From positions 1,376,810 to 1,440,809 of the forward strand of contig SIJG01000019.1 in the NCBI GenBank assembly GCA_023374025.1: 64,000 nt of DNA. Direction: 5' to 3'. This DNA is from Heterodera schachtii. Its lineage: Eukaryota; Nematoda; Chromadorea; Rhabditida; Heteroderidae. The position numbers and the translations under genes were made by a program. The notes below the pieces were generated by a model. The model searched no databases. It was not told the origin of the DNA and saw only the letters and a program-made list of their open reading frames with translations. This document shows, one piece after another, positions 29,275 through 41,908 of the stretch. Each line of letters starts with the position of its first letter. Positions within the stretch are counted from its first letter, which is position 1.

Positions 29275-32200
29275 AAACAGAAATTTTGGGTTGTATAATT
29301 TTGGGAATTGATCTTGTATAATTTTGGGAATTGATTTTAAGTTAAAATTATGAAAAAAAGAAATTTTGGGCTTGTATAATTTTGGGAATTGATTTAATTT
29401 AAAAATTATGAAAAAAAAAGAAATTTTGGGCTTTAATTTAAAAATTATGAAAAAAAAGAAATTTTGGGCTTGTATAATTTTGGGAATTGATTTAATTTAA
29501 AAATTATGAAAAAAAAGAAATTTTGGGCTTGTATAATTGTGGGATTGGCTTTTAAGTTAAAAATGAAAAAAAGAAATTTTGGACTTGTATAATTTTGGGA
29601 ATTGATTTAATTTAAAAATTATGAAAAAAAAAAGAAATTTTGGGCTTGTATAATTATGGGAATTGATTTAATTTAAAAATTATGAAAAAAAAAAGAAATT
29701 TTGGGCTTGTATAATTGTGGGATTGGTTTTTAAGTTAAAAATGAAAAAAAAATTTTGGTCTTGTATAAAAGTAGGAATTTATTTTAAGTTAAAAATTATG
29801 GAAAAAAAATTTGGACTTGTATAATTGTGGGAATTGATTTTAAGTTAAAAATTATGGAAAAAAGAAATTTTGGGCTTGTATAATTTTGGGAATTGATTTA
29901 ATTTAAAAATTATGAAAAAAAAGAAATTTTGAGCTTGTATAATTTTGGGAATTGATTTAATTTAAAAATTATGAAAAAAAAGAAATTTTGAGCTTGTATA
30001 ATTTTGGGAATTGATTTTAAGTTAAAAATTATGGAAAAAAAGAAATTTTGGGCTTGTATAATTTTGGGAATTGATTTAATTTAAAAATTATGAAAAAAAA
30101 GAAATTTTGAGCTTGTATAATTTTGGGAATTGATTTAATTTAAAAATTATGAAAAAAAAGAAATTTTGGGCTTGTATAATTGTGGGATTGGCTTTTAAGT
30201 TAAAAATGAAAAAAAGAAATTTTGGACTTGTATAATTTTGGGAATTGATTTAATTTAAAAATTATGAAAAAAAAAAGAAATTTTGGGCTTGTATAATTAT
30301 GGGAATTGATTTAATTTAAAAATTATGAAAAAAAAAAGAAATTTTGGGCTTGTATAATTGTGGGATTGGTTTTTAAGTTAAAAATGAAAAAAAAATTTTG
30401 GTCTTGTATAAAAGTAGGAATTTATTTTAAGTTAAAAATTATGGAAAAAAAATTTGGACTTGTATAATTTTGGGAATTGATTTAATTTAAAAATTATGAA
30501 AAAAAAGAAATTTTGAGCTTGTATAATTTTGGGAATTGATTTAATTTAAAAATTATGAAAAAAAAGAAATTTTGAGCTTGTATAATTTTGGGAATTGATT
30601 TTAAGTTAAAAATTATGGAAAAAAAGAAATTTTGGGCTTGTATAATTTTGGGAATTGATTTAATTTAAAAATTATGAAAAAAAAGAAATTTTGAGCTTGT
30701 ATAATTTTGGGAATTGATTTTAAGTTAAAAATTATGGAAAAAAGAAATTTTGGGCTTGTATAATTTTGGGAATTGATTTAATTTAAAAATTATGAAAAAA
30801 AAGAAATTTTGAGCTTGTATAATTTTGGGAATTGATTTTAAGTTAAAAATTATGGAAAAAAAGAAATTTTGAGCTTGTATAATTTTGGGAATTGATTTAA
30901 TTTAAAAATTATGAAAAAAAAAGAAATTTTGGGCTTGTATAATTTTGGGAATTGATTTTAAGTTAAAAATTATGGAAAAAAAGAAATTTTGGGCTTGTAT
31001 AATTTTGGGAATTGATTTAATTTAAAAATTATGAAAAAAAAAAAGAAATTTTGGGCTTGTATAATTTTGGGAATTGATTTAATTTAAAAATTATGAAAAA
31101 AAGAAATTTTGAGCTTGTATAATTTTGGGAATTGATTTAATTTAAAAATTATGAAAAAAAAAGAAATTTTGGACTTGTATAATTTTGGGAATTGATTTAA
31201 TTTAAAAATTATGAAAAAAAAGAAATTTTGAGCTTGTATAATTTTGGGAATTGATTTAATTTAAAAATTATGAAAAAAAAAGAAATTTTGGGCTTGTATA
31301 ATTTTGGGAATTGATTTTAAGTTAAAAATTATGGAAAAAAAGAAATTTTGGGCTTGTATAATTTTGGGAATTGATTTAATTTAAAAATTATGAAAAAAAA
31401 AAAGAAATTTTGGGCTTGTATAATTTTGGGAATTGATTTAATTTAAAAATTATGAAAAAAAGAAATTTTGAGCTTGTATAATTTTGGGAATTGATTTAAT
31501 TTAAAAATTATGAAAAAAAAAGAAATTTTGGACTTGTATAATTTTGGGAATTGATTTAATTTAAAAATTATGAAAAAAAGAAATTTTGGGCTTGTATAAT
31601 TTTGGGAATTGCTTTAATTTAAAAATTATGAAAAAAAAGAAATTTTGAGCTTGTATAATTTTGGGAATTGATTTAATTTAAAAATTATGAAAAAAAAAGA
31701 AATTTTGGGCTTGTATAATTTTGGGAATTGATTTAATTTAAAAATTATGAAAAAAAAAAAGAAATTTTGGGCTTGTATAATTTTGGGAATTGATTTAATT
31801 TAAAAATTATGAAAAAAAGAAATTTTGAGCTTGTATAATTTTGGGAATTGATTTAATTTAAAAATTATGAAAAAAAAGAAATTTTGGGCTTGTATAATTT
31901 TGGGAATTGATTTTAAGTTAAAAATTATGGAAAAAAAGAAATTTTGGGCTTGTATAATTTTGGGAATTGATTTAATTTAAAAATTATGAAAAAAAAGAAA
32001 TTTTGAGCTTGTATAATTTTGGGAATTGATTTAATTTAAAAATTATGAAAAAAAAAAAGAAATTTTGGGCTTGTATAATTTTGGGAATTGATTTTAAGTT
32101 AAAAATTATGGAAAAAAAGAAATTTTGGGCTTGTATAATTTTGGGAATTGATTTAATTTAAAAATTATGAAAAAAAGAAATTTTGAGCTTGTATAATTTT

Positions 32201-34115
32201 GGGAATTGATTTAATTTAAAAATTATGAAAAAAAAAGAAATTTTGGACTTGTATAATTTTGGGAATTGATTTAATTTAAAAATTATGAAAAAAAGAAATT
32301 TTGGGCTTGTATAATTTTGGGAATTGATTTAATTTAAAAATTATGAAAAAAAAGAAATTTTGAGCTTGTATAATTTTGGGAATTGATTTAATTTAAAAAT
32401 TATGAAAAAAAAAGAAATTTTGGGCTTGTATAATTTTGGGAATTGATTTAATTTAAAAATTATGAAAAAAAAAAGAAATTTTGGGCTTGTATAATTTTGG
32501 GAATTGATTTAATTTAAAAATTATGAAAAAAAGAAATTTTGAGCTTGTATAATTTTGGGAATTGATTTAATTTAAAAATTATGAAAAAAAAGAAATTTTG
32601 GGCTTGTATAATTTTGGGAATTGATTTTAAGTTAAAAATTATGGAAAAAAAGAAATTTTGGGCTTGTATAATTTTGGGAATTGATTTAATTTAAAAATTA
32701 TGAAAAAAAAGAAATTTTGAGCTTGTATAATTTTGGGAATTGATTTAATTTAAAAATTATGAAAAAAAAAAAGAAATTTTGGGCTTGTATAATTTTGGGA
32801 ATTGATTTTAAGTTAAAAATTATGGAAAAAAAGAAATTTTGGGCTTGTATAATTTTGGGAATTGATTTTAAGTTAAAAATTATGGAAAAAAAGAAATTTT
32901 GGGCTTGTATAATTTTGGGAATTGATTTAATTTAAAAATTATGAAAAAAAAAAGAAATTTTGGGCTTGTATAATTTTGGGAATTGATTTAATTTAAAAAT
33001 TATGAAAAAAAAAAGAAATTTTGGGCTTGTATAATTTTGGGAATTGATTTAATTTAAAAATTATGAAAAAAAAAAGAAATTTTGGGCTTGTATAATTTTG
33101 GGAATTGATTTAATTTAAAAATTATGGAAAAAAAGAAATTTTGGGCTTGTATAATTTTGGGAATTGATTTAATTTAAAAATTATGAAAAAAAAAAGAAAT
33201 TTTGGGCTTGTATAATTTTGGGAATTGATTTAATTTAAAAATTATGAAAAAAAGAAATTTTGAGCTTGTATAATTTTGGGAATTGATTTTAAGTTAAAAA
33301 TTATGGAAAAAAAGAAATTTTGGGCTTGTATAATTTTGGGAATTGATTTTAAGTTAAAAATTATGGAAAAAAAGAAATTTTGGGCTTGTATAATTTTGGG
33401 AATTGATTTAATTTAAAAATTATGAAAAAAAAAAAGAAATTTTGGGCTTGTATAATTTTGGGAATTGATTTAATTTAAAAATTATGAAAAAAAAAAGAAA
33501 TTTTGGACTTGTATAATTTTGGGAATTGATTTAATTTAAAAATTATGAAAAAAAGAAATTTTGAGCTTGTATAATTTTGGGAATTGATTTAATTTAAAAA
33601 TTATGAAAAAAAAAAGAAATTTTGGGCTTGTATAATTTTGGGAATTGATTTAATTTAAAAATTATGAAAAAAAAAAGAAATTTTGGGCTTGTATAATTTT
33701 GGGAATTGATTTAATTTAAAAATTATGAAAAAAAAAAAGAAATTTTGGGCTTGTATAATTTTGGGAATTGATTTAATTTAAAAATTATGAAAAAAAGAAA
33801 TTTTGAGCTTGTATAATTTTGGGAATTGATTTAATTTAAAAATTATGAAAAAAAAAAAGAAATTTTGGGCTTGTATAATTTTGGGAATTGATTTTAAGTT
33901 AAAAATTATGGAAAAAAAGAAATTTTGGGCTTGTATAATTTTGGGAATTGATTTAATTTAAAAATTATGAAAAAAAGAAATTTTGAGCTTGTATAATTTT
34001 GGGAATTGATTTAATTTAAAAATTATGAAAAAAAAAGAAATTTTGGGCTTGTATAATTTTGGGAATTGATTTTAAGATAAAATTATGAAAAAAAAGAAAT
34101 TTTGTGCTTGTATAA
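29275..34115. repeat. Minisatellite of about 80 units, ~57-62 bp each
   Basis: The unit carries GAAATTTTGGGCTTGTATAA, then TTTTGGGAATTGATTTAA and an A-run of 5-12 bases. Two main variants alternate irregularly: TTAATTTAAAAATTATGAAA and TTTTAAGTTAAAAATTATGG. Larger blocks are repeated too: a block with GTGGGATTGGCTTTTAAG appears near 29540 and again near 30185 (offset about 645 bp). The array therefore has higher-order structure. It has no coding capacity. Exact copy number in an assembly is uncertain. Confidence 0.93.
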
Positions 34116-34129
34116 TTGTGAGAATTGAT

Positions 34130-34300
34130 TTTTGTGTTTTTATAGCCATAAGTGCAAAATGTGGGCCCGTGGCCCTTAAGGGCGCATGGTCCCAGAAATG
34201 GTCATTGGCCCGGCAATGGCCACGCCCTCATGTGCAATCGCTAATTGCGATCGTCATGCGCCATACCAGCAGTTGCATTCGTTTGGAGTCGGTTTGAGCG
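34130..34300 (+). other. Coding-like, GC-richer patch next to the minisatellite
   Basis: After a TTTTTATAG acceptor-like site, an open plus-strand frame encodes AKCGPVALKGAWSQKWSLAR and continues to a TGA at 34295-34297. Composition is about 55% GC, unlike the flanks. It may be a terminal exon or a relic. No upstream exon can be tied to it through the repeat array. Confidence 0.25.
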
Positions 34301-35235
34301 CAAAACCGCCAATTTTTATAAATTGTTTTTAAAGATTTTTTTATTTTTTTTGAATATTGAAATTTTGGTTTTATCTTCGGGGTAATTTCAATTTATGATT
34401 TTTGCTCATTTTGCACTTCTTACAATCAATCATTTGGGGTTTTTTCGTCCATAAAATCCCATTTTTTGTTTGAATAAATTTTTAATTTTTCACTAATAAA
34501 AAGTTAATGAAAATGGAATATATTTAATCTATTGTTGCTTAAATATTCAAAAGATTCGCATAATAACAATGGTTGCAAATTCGTTGATGATGTTGGCATA
34601 ATTTTGTTTTAAAAAAATAAACACTCAATTTAAAAGTAACTCGTGTTTTTACAAAATATTAATCAGTGTTTTTATTAGTCAACAATTTTATCCCCATTGA
34701 TCATTTAATTATCAAGAATTTTCACGCCTTAAATTTTTGCTTTTCAATAAATACAATTATCTTAGACTAAGCCTGAAAAGACATTAAAAGTACTTTAATT
34801 ATTAATAAAAATATATAAAAAAGGTTTCATTGTAAAGCTTTATTCAGACAAATAAATTTTAAAAAATATGAAAGACAGGAACATTGAAAATGACAGATTT
34901 ATAGCAATATCTTTCTCCACGTCTGGCCCATTCTTTCAAATGCATCGAAAAAACGATCAAACTCGAGCAGCCAATCTGTCATCAACAGCAATGGCAATGG
35001 CAACGCTTAACGAGAGTGTTCAATTAATTCCTCATTTTTTTGTTGGGTTTTGAAAATATTAAGGTTGAATAATAAAGCCGTCTCCATGATAGTCCCCTGA
35101 AACAAAGCTCCCCTTTGAGATGGGTGGCGGGTTGAGAAACAAACACCCCGGGGCTCAATTTCAAGAAATACGATATTTCATTTGAACGATCAATTATTAG
35201 GGTGAATTCTCAATTTCATTGTATTTTTGTAAAGA
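34301..35235. other. AT-rich DNA between minisatellite and gap
   Basis: A short open frame at 34868-35053 has no support. A small GC-richer patch at 35080-35160 precedes the gap. No gene is called. Confidence 0.4.
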
Positions 35236-36119
35236 NNNNNNNNNNNNNNNNNNNNNNNNNNNNNNNNNNNNNNNNNNNNNNNNNNNNNNNNNNNNNNNNN
35301 NNNNNNNNNNNNNNNNNNNNNNNNNNNNNNNNNNNNNNNNNNNNNNNNNNNNNNNNNNNNNNNNNNNNNNNNNNNNNNNNNNNNNNNNNNNNNNNNNNNN
35401 NNNNNNNNNNNNNNNNNNNNNNNNNNNNNNNNNNNNNNNNNNNNNNNNNNNNNNNNNNNNNNNNNNNNNNNNNNNNNNNNNNNNNNNNNNNNNNNNNNNN
35501 NNNNNNNNNNNNNNNNNNNNNNNNNNNNNNNNNNNNNNNNNNNNNNNNNNNNNNNNNNNNNNNNNNNNNNNNNNNNNNNNNNNNNNNNNNNNNNNNNNNN
35601 NNNNNNNNNNNNNNNNNNNNNNNNNNNNNNNNNNNNNNNNNNNNNNNNNNNNNNNNNNNNNNNNNNNNNNNNNNNNNNNNNNNNNNNNNNNNNNNNNNNN
35701 NNNNNNNNNNNNNNNNNNNNNNNNNNNNNNNNNNNNNNNNNNNNNNNNNNNNNNNNNNNNNNNNNNNNNNNNNNNNNNNNNNNNNNNNNNNNNNNNNNNN
35801 NNNNNNNNNNNNNNNNNNNNNNNNNNNNNNNNNNNNNNNNNNNNNNNNNNNNNNNNNNNNNNNNNNNNNNNNNNNNNNNNNNNNNNNNNNNNNNNNNNNN
35901 NNNNNNNNNNNNNNNNNNNNNNNNNNNNNNNNNNNNNNNNNNNNNNNNNNNNNNNNNNNNNNNNNNNNNNNNNNNNNNNNNNNNNNNNNNNNNNNNNNNN
36001 NNNNNNNNNNNNNNNNNNNNNNNNNNNNNNNNNNNNNNNNNNNNNNNNNNNNNNNNNNNNNNNNNNNNNNNNNNNNNNNNNNNNNNNNNNNNNNNNNNNN
36101 NNNNNNNNNNNNNNNNNNN
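35236..36119. other. Assembly gap
   Basis: A run of 884 undetermined bases. Open frames that span it are artefacts. Confidence 0.99.
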
Positions 36120-37347
36120 AAAAAAAAAAAAATTAAAATTTTAATAATTTAAATAAATATCAACTCCTCACGAAAAAAATAAATTTGTGAAAAATAAAAA
36201 CAATAATTAGTTACGATTGAGACGATTATGAAAATATACATATCACCTGACTGAAAAATCTGTTTATGAAAAAAAAAAACAAAATTATATTATAAACATC
36301 ACATTTTTATAATTGCTTTTTGGTTTCCATAAAGCAAAAAATATATATTTATTATTGTTATAAATTAATAAATTTAAATTTCATTATTAAAATAAAGGAT
36401 AGATAAATAAAAAAAACTTGTGAATAGATAAAATATTTTTAAACACAAGCAAATAATAATGGATTAAAATAATTTGGCGATTTTCCAAATATAAATCAAA
36501 TTTTAGCCCTAATCAAATCAATAAAGTATTATTTTAATTGTTATGGTTAACAAGAATATATTAATCGTCTTTGTGCATAATGTAACGACACATGATGTGA
36601 AATTGATAATTGAGAGGATTATAAAATACAATTAAAACCAAAAAAATATTTAAATTATTAAAATCAAAATATAAAAAAGAAAATTATGTGTATAATTAAT
36701 AAAAATTAAAAATGCGTATTTTTAATTAAAAAGTTAAAAGAGAGAGCCATTTAAATAAAGATTAAAAACGGAAACTTTAAAAATAATCAAAATCAATTAA
36801 GTGACTTTTAAAATATTTGAAAATTCTAAAAATTAAATTATTCAAAAATTGATATATGAAATAAAGCAAACTTGGATATTAATTTCATTTTTAATCTGAT
36901 GGTCATAAATAAAAATTTCATATATTCATGTACAAGAATTATTTAAAAAATACAATAGCAAATGCAAACCTACAAAATACTAGATCGAGAACAAAAATTT
37001 TTAAAATACTATTCCGTAGCATAAAAAATAGAAAATAAATAGAAGTAATGAAGATAACTTAAAAATAAGTTGTGCTTTCAAAAAATATTAAGTACAGAAA
37101 ATTAATTTAAAATATAAGTAATATATATGTTATTTCTATCACTCTGAAATGAAGAAACTCTTTGTTCCAACTGTTTGTTCTAAGGATTCTCATGGACCAG
37201 TCATGGGTTTATTAAAAGAACTTTAGTTCAAAAAATTTTTTATTAAATCAAACGAAAAAACAATTTAATTATATTTTTATAATTAATTAGCCAGATAACA
37301 TAAAGCCGGAAAAAGCTAGAAAAAAATAAAAAAATAAATAATAAAAG
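36120..37347. repeat. Direct copy 1 of a 1.2-kb AT-rich segment beside the gap
   Basis: Matches 58654-59879 base for base by eye, apart from homopolymer length differences (for example AAAAAA against AAAAA near 37231). It begins exactly at the gap edge in a poly-A run and diverges after ATAAAAG. Identity this high inside rapidly drifting AT-rich DNA means a recent event or an assembly overlap. Confidence 0.9.
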
Positions 37348-38690
37348 AATATTGTAATAAAATAAAAATTTCTAATCAATTATGTATCTATTGAATTCAT
37401 TGCTTGGAATAAAAATTATATGAATAAATTTAAATAAATAAATGAGTGCAAGTAAAATTTGTCTTTCTCCTAAAGTAAAAATTTAAAATATTTGATTAGC
37501 AATCTCAAAATAGACATCGCCTAAAAACAAGTAATTCTAATTATAAAGTGTGCCACTTTTAATAAATATTTTCTTTATTATAAAAATGCATTCTTAAAGA
37601 TTTGAGAAAAGTGACGATAAAATAGATGAAGGAAAATGTAAATAGAAATTTTGTAATAAAAAGACGAAAAAAGCATAAAAGTAGTAAACGTTTAATTAAC
37701 TAATAAAAGGATTTTTGACTTATAAAATTTCGAAGCTAATAGAAATAAGGTAAGAGTTATGGTGGTATCGAGAAGAGACTTTTTATTATATTAATTTTCT
37801 TTGACCTTAAAATTTAAAATAAAAATTAAATTAAATTTAGTAATTGAAAAACTGAGACAAAATTAGTCCGCTAGAATAGTTAAGTATTAAATTAAAATTA
37901 ACAAATTTTATATATCTTGGTAACAAAACTTGAAAATGAGAAAAAAGAATTGGTGAAATAAAAAAATAAATTAATAACTGCTGCATTTTTATTTTTCGAT
38001 TAATTAAAAATTATTTATTATAAAACGAATAAAGTGGATATGTCATATAAGAAGATAAATATTATTAATATAAATTTATTGAACTAACAATTAAAATGAT
38101 ATTTGAGGGAATACTATTTTTTGATTAAATATATAAAAAATAATTAGATTCAATCTTTGACAATACCCTTAAACATATATTAAAAGATATTTTTCTAGAT
38201 GTACAAATGAATTTAATAAATTATAGTTTTATTAAATATAATTTCGCTCTAAGTCATTGAAACAACTCGAGTACCTAAGCCAGGAGAAATTGTCTAATTT
38301 GGCTTAGAGATCATTTTGATAATTTAAAAATTATTAAAAAACCTAAAAATGAAATAAAAAAGTATATTATATAAAATTCATAAAAAGCGAAAATAATGCC
38401 TGCGTTTCAATACACTTTTCTGTTTGAGAATGAGTCAACAATAAAAAAAAATTAATATATTTTTTAAAAAAGATAAATTTTTATGAATAAAAATATTAAA
38501 CGATATTTAGGGAGATTTTTAATGAAAACAAAAAAGTAATTAATTAAACAAACAAAAAGAGACAAATGAATTAATTATTTACAATTTTAAACGTCACCGA
38601 CAACGACATCATGATGTAATATTTTATTATTTCATACAAAAAATTATATAAATAATAATAGTAAAATTTCCTTTTTAGTTAATATAATTA
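37348..38690. other. Very AT-rich gene-empty DNA
   Basis: About 80-85% A+T with no usable ORFs, no obvious tandem period, and scattered isolated G/C. Same character as 43150-53400 and 58650-64000. Confidence 0.7.
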
Positions 38691-38697
38691 AGAGTTT

Positions 38698-39602
38698 TTG
38701 CCGAACATGAATTGCCTGAAGAAACACCCAGAGACTGAAAAAAAGCAACCACAATTTGATCCAAATTAAAGTCACATTTCGCGGTTGATGGTGAATTTGC
38801 GGCATGTCTCTCAGCGGCATTGGTTGTTGCACATCATGAATTGGTCCCGCACGAATTTCCTTAATGCCCTCAGGAATTTGAAAAAATGACAAAAAGCCAG
38901 CCCAAATTACCGGCACATTTGGTGGTGGGTTGACAAATAATGGCACGTCTCTCAGCGGTATCGGTTGTTGCACTGGTTGGACCCGAATTGCCTGAAAAAT
39001 GCACTTGGGAATTTGAGAAAAAGCAACGAAAAGCGACCCAAATTTACCGGCACATTTGGAGGAGGGTGGTCAAATTGCGGCATGTCTCTCAACGGAAGCA
39101 GTTCGTGCACTGGTTGGACCCGAATTGCCTGAAAAATGACTAGGGAAAATGAGAAAAAGCAACCAAAAAGGAGCCCAAATTACCGGAAAATTTAGTTGCC
39201 GATGTGCAATTTGCGGCAAAAACTCTCAGCGGCATCGGTTGTTGCTCATCATGAATTAATCCCACACCAATTTCCTGAAAAACAATGTACTTGGGATTTT
39301 GAAAAACTGACAAAAAGCAAGCCCAAATTACCGGCACATTTTGCGGATGCTAATCGAATTGTGGCAAGTCTCTCAGTGGCAGACGCTGCTGCCCAACATG
39401 CATTGGCTGAACACGAACAGCCTGAAAAAAAGCACTCGGAAATTTGAGAAAAAGCAGCGAAAATCAACCCAAAATTACCGGCACATTTTGTGGATGGTAA
39501 TTGAATTGTGGCAAGTCTCTCACTGGCAGACGCTGCTGCCCAACATGCATTGGCTGAACACGAACAGCCTGAAAAAAAAGCACTCGGAAATTTGAGAAAA
39601 AG
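38698..39602. repeat. Left arm of inverted duplication of the tandem-exon gene
   Basis: Reverse complement of 40658-41557 at high identity. The inner edge is inside the intron before exon L1. The outer edge cuts exon 7 after GCAATTCATGTTCGGCAAA and abuts AT-rich DNA. Confidence 0.9.
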
Positions 39603-40265
39603 CAGCGAAAATCAACCCAAAATTACCGGCACATTTTGTGGATGGTCAATTTGCGGTGGGATTGGCGGAGGTGGTAAGAGAATTTCGTATCTTCCGATTC
39701 GTACCCATCGTCGCCGGGGAACATCTGCCGCCCTAAAATAAAAAAATCAGACAAGATATTTGTGGAAAACCCAACAATTTTCATTCTGTGGACGATTTCC
39801 TGCAAACAAAATATTTCCAAAAAAAAACAAAAAACTGAAATTGAAATTACAAACAATGACCGGGATTGGGAAGCTAAGCGATGGGGAACGAGGGGTGAAA
39901 GGAGGGGTTGGTTGTTTGGGTCCGTATCGGCCACCCAGAAATTCTTTTCTCCACTTCCTACAAAGAAAAAATCAAAGATAATGGAAGCAAAATAAATGCT
40001 ATTACGAAAGTTCTGCAAGTGAATTTGGGTCGTATGCCTTGTTTGGGTCGAAATGCCTAGTCGAAAATTCCCCATACTCTTTTGAAAGAAACGCAAAAGT
40101 GCCGGGGGCAATAAAAGGCATGATGATAGTGGATGAAAATGGCAAATGGTGAAAAGTGAATTTGGGATGCGTCTCCGCTGTTGACAAATTGAAAACGGAC
40201 CGAAGTGGCAAATGATGAGAAGTGAACTTGCGGATGGCGCCGCTGCTGACTCCTCCCACTGCCAT
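38698..40265 (-). CDS. Tandem-exon Pro-rich repeat gene, 5' copy (3'-truncated)
   Basis: Minus-strand exons: 40265-40006, 39957-39861, 39799-39771 and 39732-39627, then tandem repeat exons 39568-39479, 39421-39332, 39274-39184, 39128-39048, 38991-38911 and 38859-38770. Junction phases agree from the start codon to exon 39568-39479. Repeat exons are 81 or 90 nt and encode variants of PLRDMPQFDHPPPNVP. Introns are about 50-57 nt, GTAATTT...TTTCAG or TTAAG. The N-terminal part encodes MAVGGVSSGAIRKF ... HFDPNKAYDPNSLAELS. Faults: an in-frame TAG in exon 39421-39332, a one-base excess in 39274-39184, and a lost donor after 38859-38770. Skipping the 90-nt exon keeps frame. The 3' end is cut at the arm boundary. 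Family unknown. Confidence 0.6.
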
Positions 40266-40645
40266 GCCGTGCTGCCGTGCCGCGTTGACAGATCAAGATG
40301 ATCGATGGAAAAAATTTGAATATTTGGGGGCAAACGCCCCGAGGGGCAAAGAGTGTCCCCCCACCCCCGCCTCAGGCGAAATGAAATTGAAATGCCGCTG
40401 CTTCGGCGTTCCCTTCCTTTATATGATTGACAGTTCCCGTGTATAAAAACTGCGGTTTGTGTGACGCAAATATTTTTGCATCTCCGCCGCGCTTTAATTT
40501 TCTCGACCAAAGAATTTGATTGACAGGTCATGAACATAAAAACTGCGGTTTGTGTGACGCAAATATTTTTGTATAGTCTGCCGCGCTTTAAATTTTCTCG
40601 ACCGCGAACTTTGATTGACAGATTGTAAACATAAAAACTATTTTG
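40266..40645 (-). promoter_or_regulatory. Probable promoter region with duplicated ~97-bp block
   Basis: Two copies (about 40450-40545 and 40545-40640) of a block with TGACGCAAATATTTTTG, then CCGCGCTTTAA and TTTTCTCGACC, next to AAACTGCGGTTTGTG. On the minus strand each gives GCAAAAATATTTGCGTCA, a near-palindrome, followed by CAGTTTTTATAC, a TATA-like box. It lies between the two diverging gene copies, so it could drive the minus-strand copy or both. Confidence 0.4.
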
Positions 40646-40657
40646 ACCTTGATGCAC

Positions 40658-41557
40658 GGATTTTTCTCAAATTTCCGAGTGCTTTTTTTTCAGGCTGTTT
40701 GTGTTCAGCCAATGCATGTTGGGCAGCAGCGTCTGCCAGTGAGAGACTTGCCACAATTCGATTACCATCCACAAAATGTGCCGGTAATTTTGGGTTGATT
40801 TTCGCTGCTTTTTCTCAAATTTCCGAGTGCTTTTTTTCAGGCTGTTCGTGTTCAGCCAATGCATGTTGGGCAGCAGCGTCTGCCACTGAGACTTGCCACA
40901 ATTCGATTAGCATCCGCAAAATGTGCCGGTAATTTGGGCTTGCTTTTTGTCAGTTTTTCAAAATCCCAAGTACATTGTTTTTCAGGAAATTGGTGTGGGA
41001 TTAATTCATGATGAGCAACAACCGATGCCGCTGAGAGTTTTTGCCGCAAATTGCACATCGGCAACTAAATTTTCCGGTAATTTGGGCTCCTTTTTGGTTG
41101 CTTTTTCTCATTTTCCCTAGTCATTTTTCAGGCAATTCGGGTCCAACCAGTGCACGAACTGCTTCCGTTGAGAGACATGCCGCAATTTGACCACCCTCCT
41201 CCAAATGTGCCGGTAAATTTGGGTTCGTTGCTTTTTCTCAAATTCCCAAGTGCATTTTTCAGGCAATTCGGGTCCAACCAGTGCAACAACCGATACCGCT
41301 GAGAGACGTGCCATTATTTGTCAACCCACCACCAAATGTGCCGGTAATTTGGGCTGGCTTTTTGTCATTTTTTCAAAATCCTGAGGGCATTAAGGAAATT
41401 CGTGCGGGACCAATTCATGATGTGCAACAACCAATGCCGCTGAGAGACATGCCGCAAATTCACCATCAACCGCGAAATGTGACTTCAATTTGGATCAAAT
41501 TGTGGTTGCTTTTTCTCAGTCTCTGGGTGTTTCTTCAGGCAATTCATGTTCGGCAAA
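40658..41557. repeat. Right arm of inverted duplication of the tandem-exon gene
   Basis: Reverse complement of 38698-39602. It shares the same internal faults (TAG in the second repeat exon, 91-nt third exon, lost donor after the sixth), so those arose before duplication. A 2-base deletion in its second exon is private. Confidence 0.9.
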
Positions 41558-41908
41558 TTCAACGTGACTACGCCATACCGCAGTTTGCCCATCCGCCGCC
41601 AAACGTGCCGTTAATCTTTGATCATCCGCCGGTAATGTTTGGTCTTGTTTTCGGTTGCGTTTTTCATATTCCCGGCTTTTTTCAGGCAATTCAACCACGG
41701 CAACAACCGCTACCGCTGAGAGACGTGCTACAATTCGACCACCCGCTGCCGCACGGACCGGTAATTTCAGACCCTTTCGTTACATAGCACCAAAACATCT
41801 TTTATTAAGCCAAACCATCCCAATCCGCCGAGAGTGCTGGAAGTGATAAGAAGGCTGAGAGAATGGAGAGGTCGGCCGCTAGACCCAAGACGTCCGCCAC
41901 ATGAATGA
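40694..41908 (+). pseudogene. Tandem-exon Pro-rich repeat gene, 3' copy (5'-truncated)
   Basis: Plus-strand exons 40694-40783, 40841-40928, 40986-41076, 41132-41212, 41263-41343, 41395-41484, 41539-41631, 41686-41760 and 41810-41908. From exon 41539 on, the sequence lies beyond the duplicated arm and supplies the natural end: a 75-nt repeat exon, then PNHPNPPRVLEVIRRLREWR, finishing RRPPHE and TGA. All clean repeat exons are multiples of three and start in phase 0, so any can be skipped or added without a shift. The four 5' exons are missing, the second exon has lost 2 bases and the sixth has lost its donor. It is probably a pseudogene, though alternative splicing from the spacer promoter is conceivable. 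Confidence 0.65.

Noticed and set aside
29275..34115. CRISPR-like array
   Set aside because: Units are contiguous near-identical repeats with no unique spacers, in a eukaryotic context.
35202..36152. Open frames of over 300 codons across the gap
   Set aside because: They consist of undetermined bases.
39623..40657. Single 344-codon minus-strand ORF
   Set aside because: It reads through introns; the supported model splices at four sites and changes frame, giving Pro-rich repeat sequence that matches downstream exons.
41281..41787. Single 168-codon plus-strand ORF
   Set aside because: It retains introns with clear GTAATTT...TTTCAG ends; sister units have stops in the same introns.
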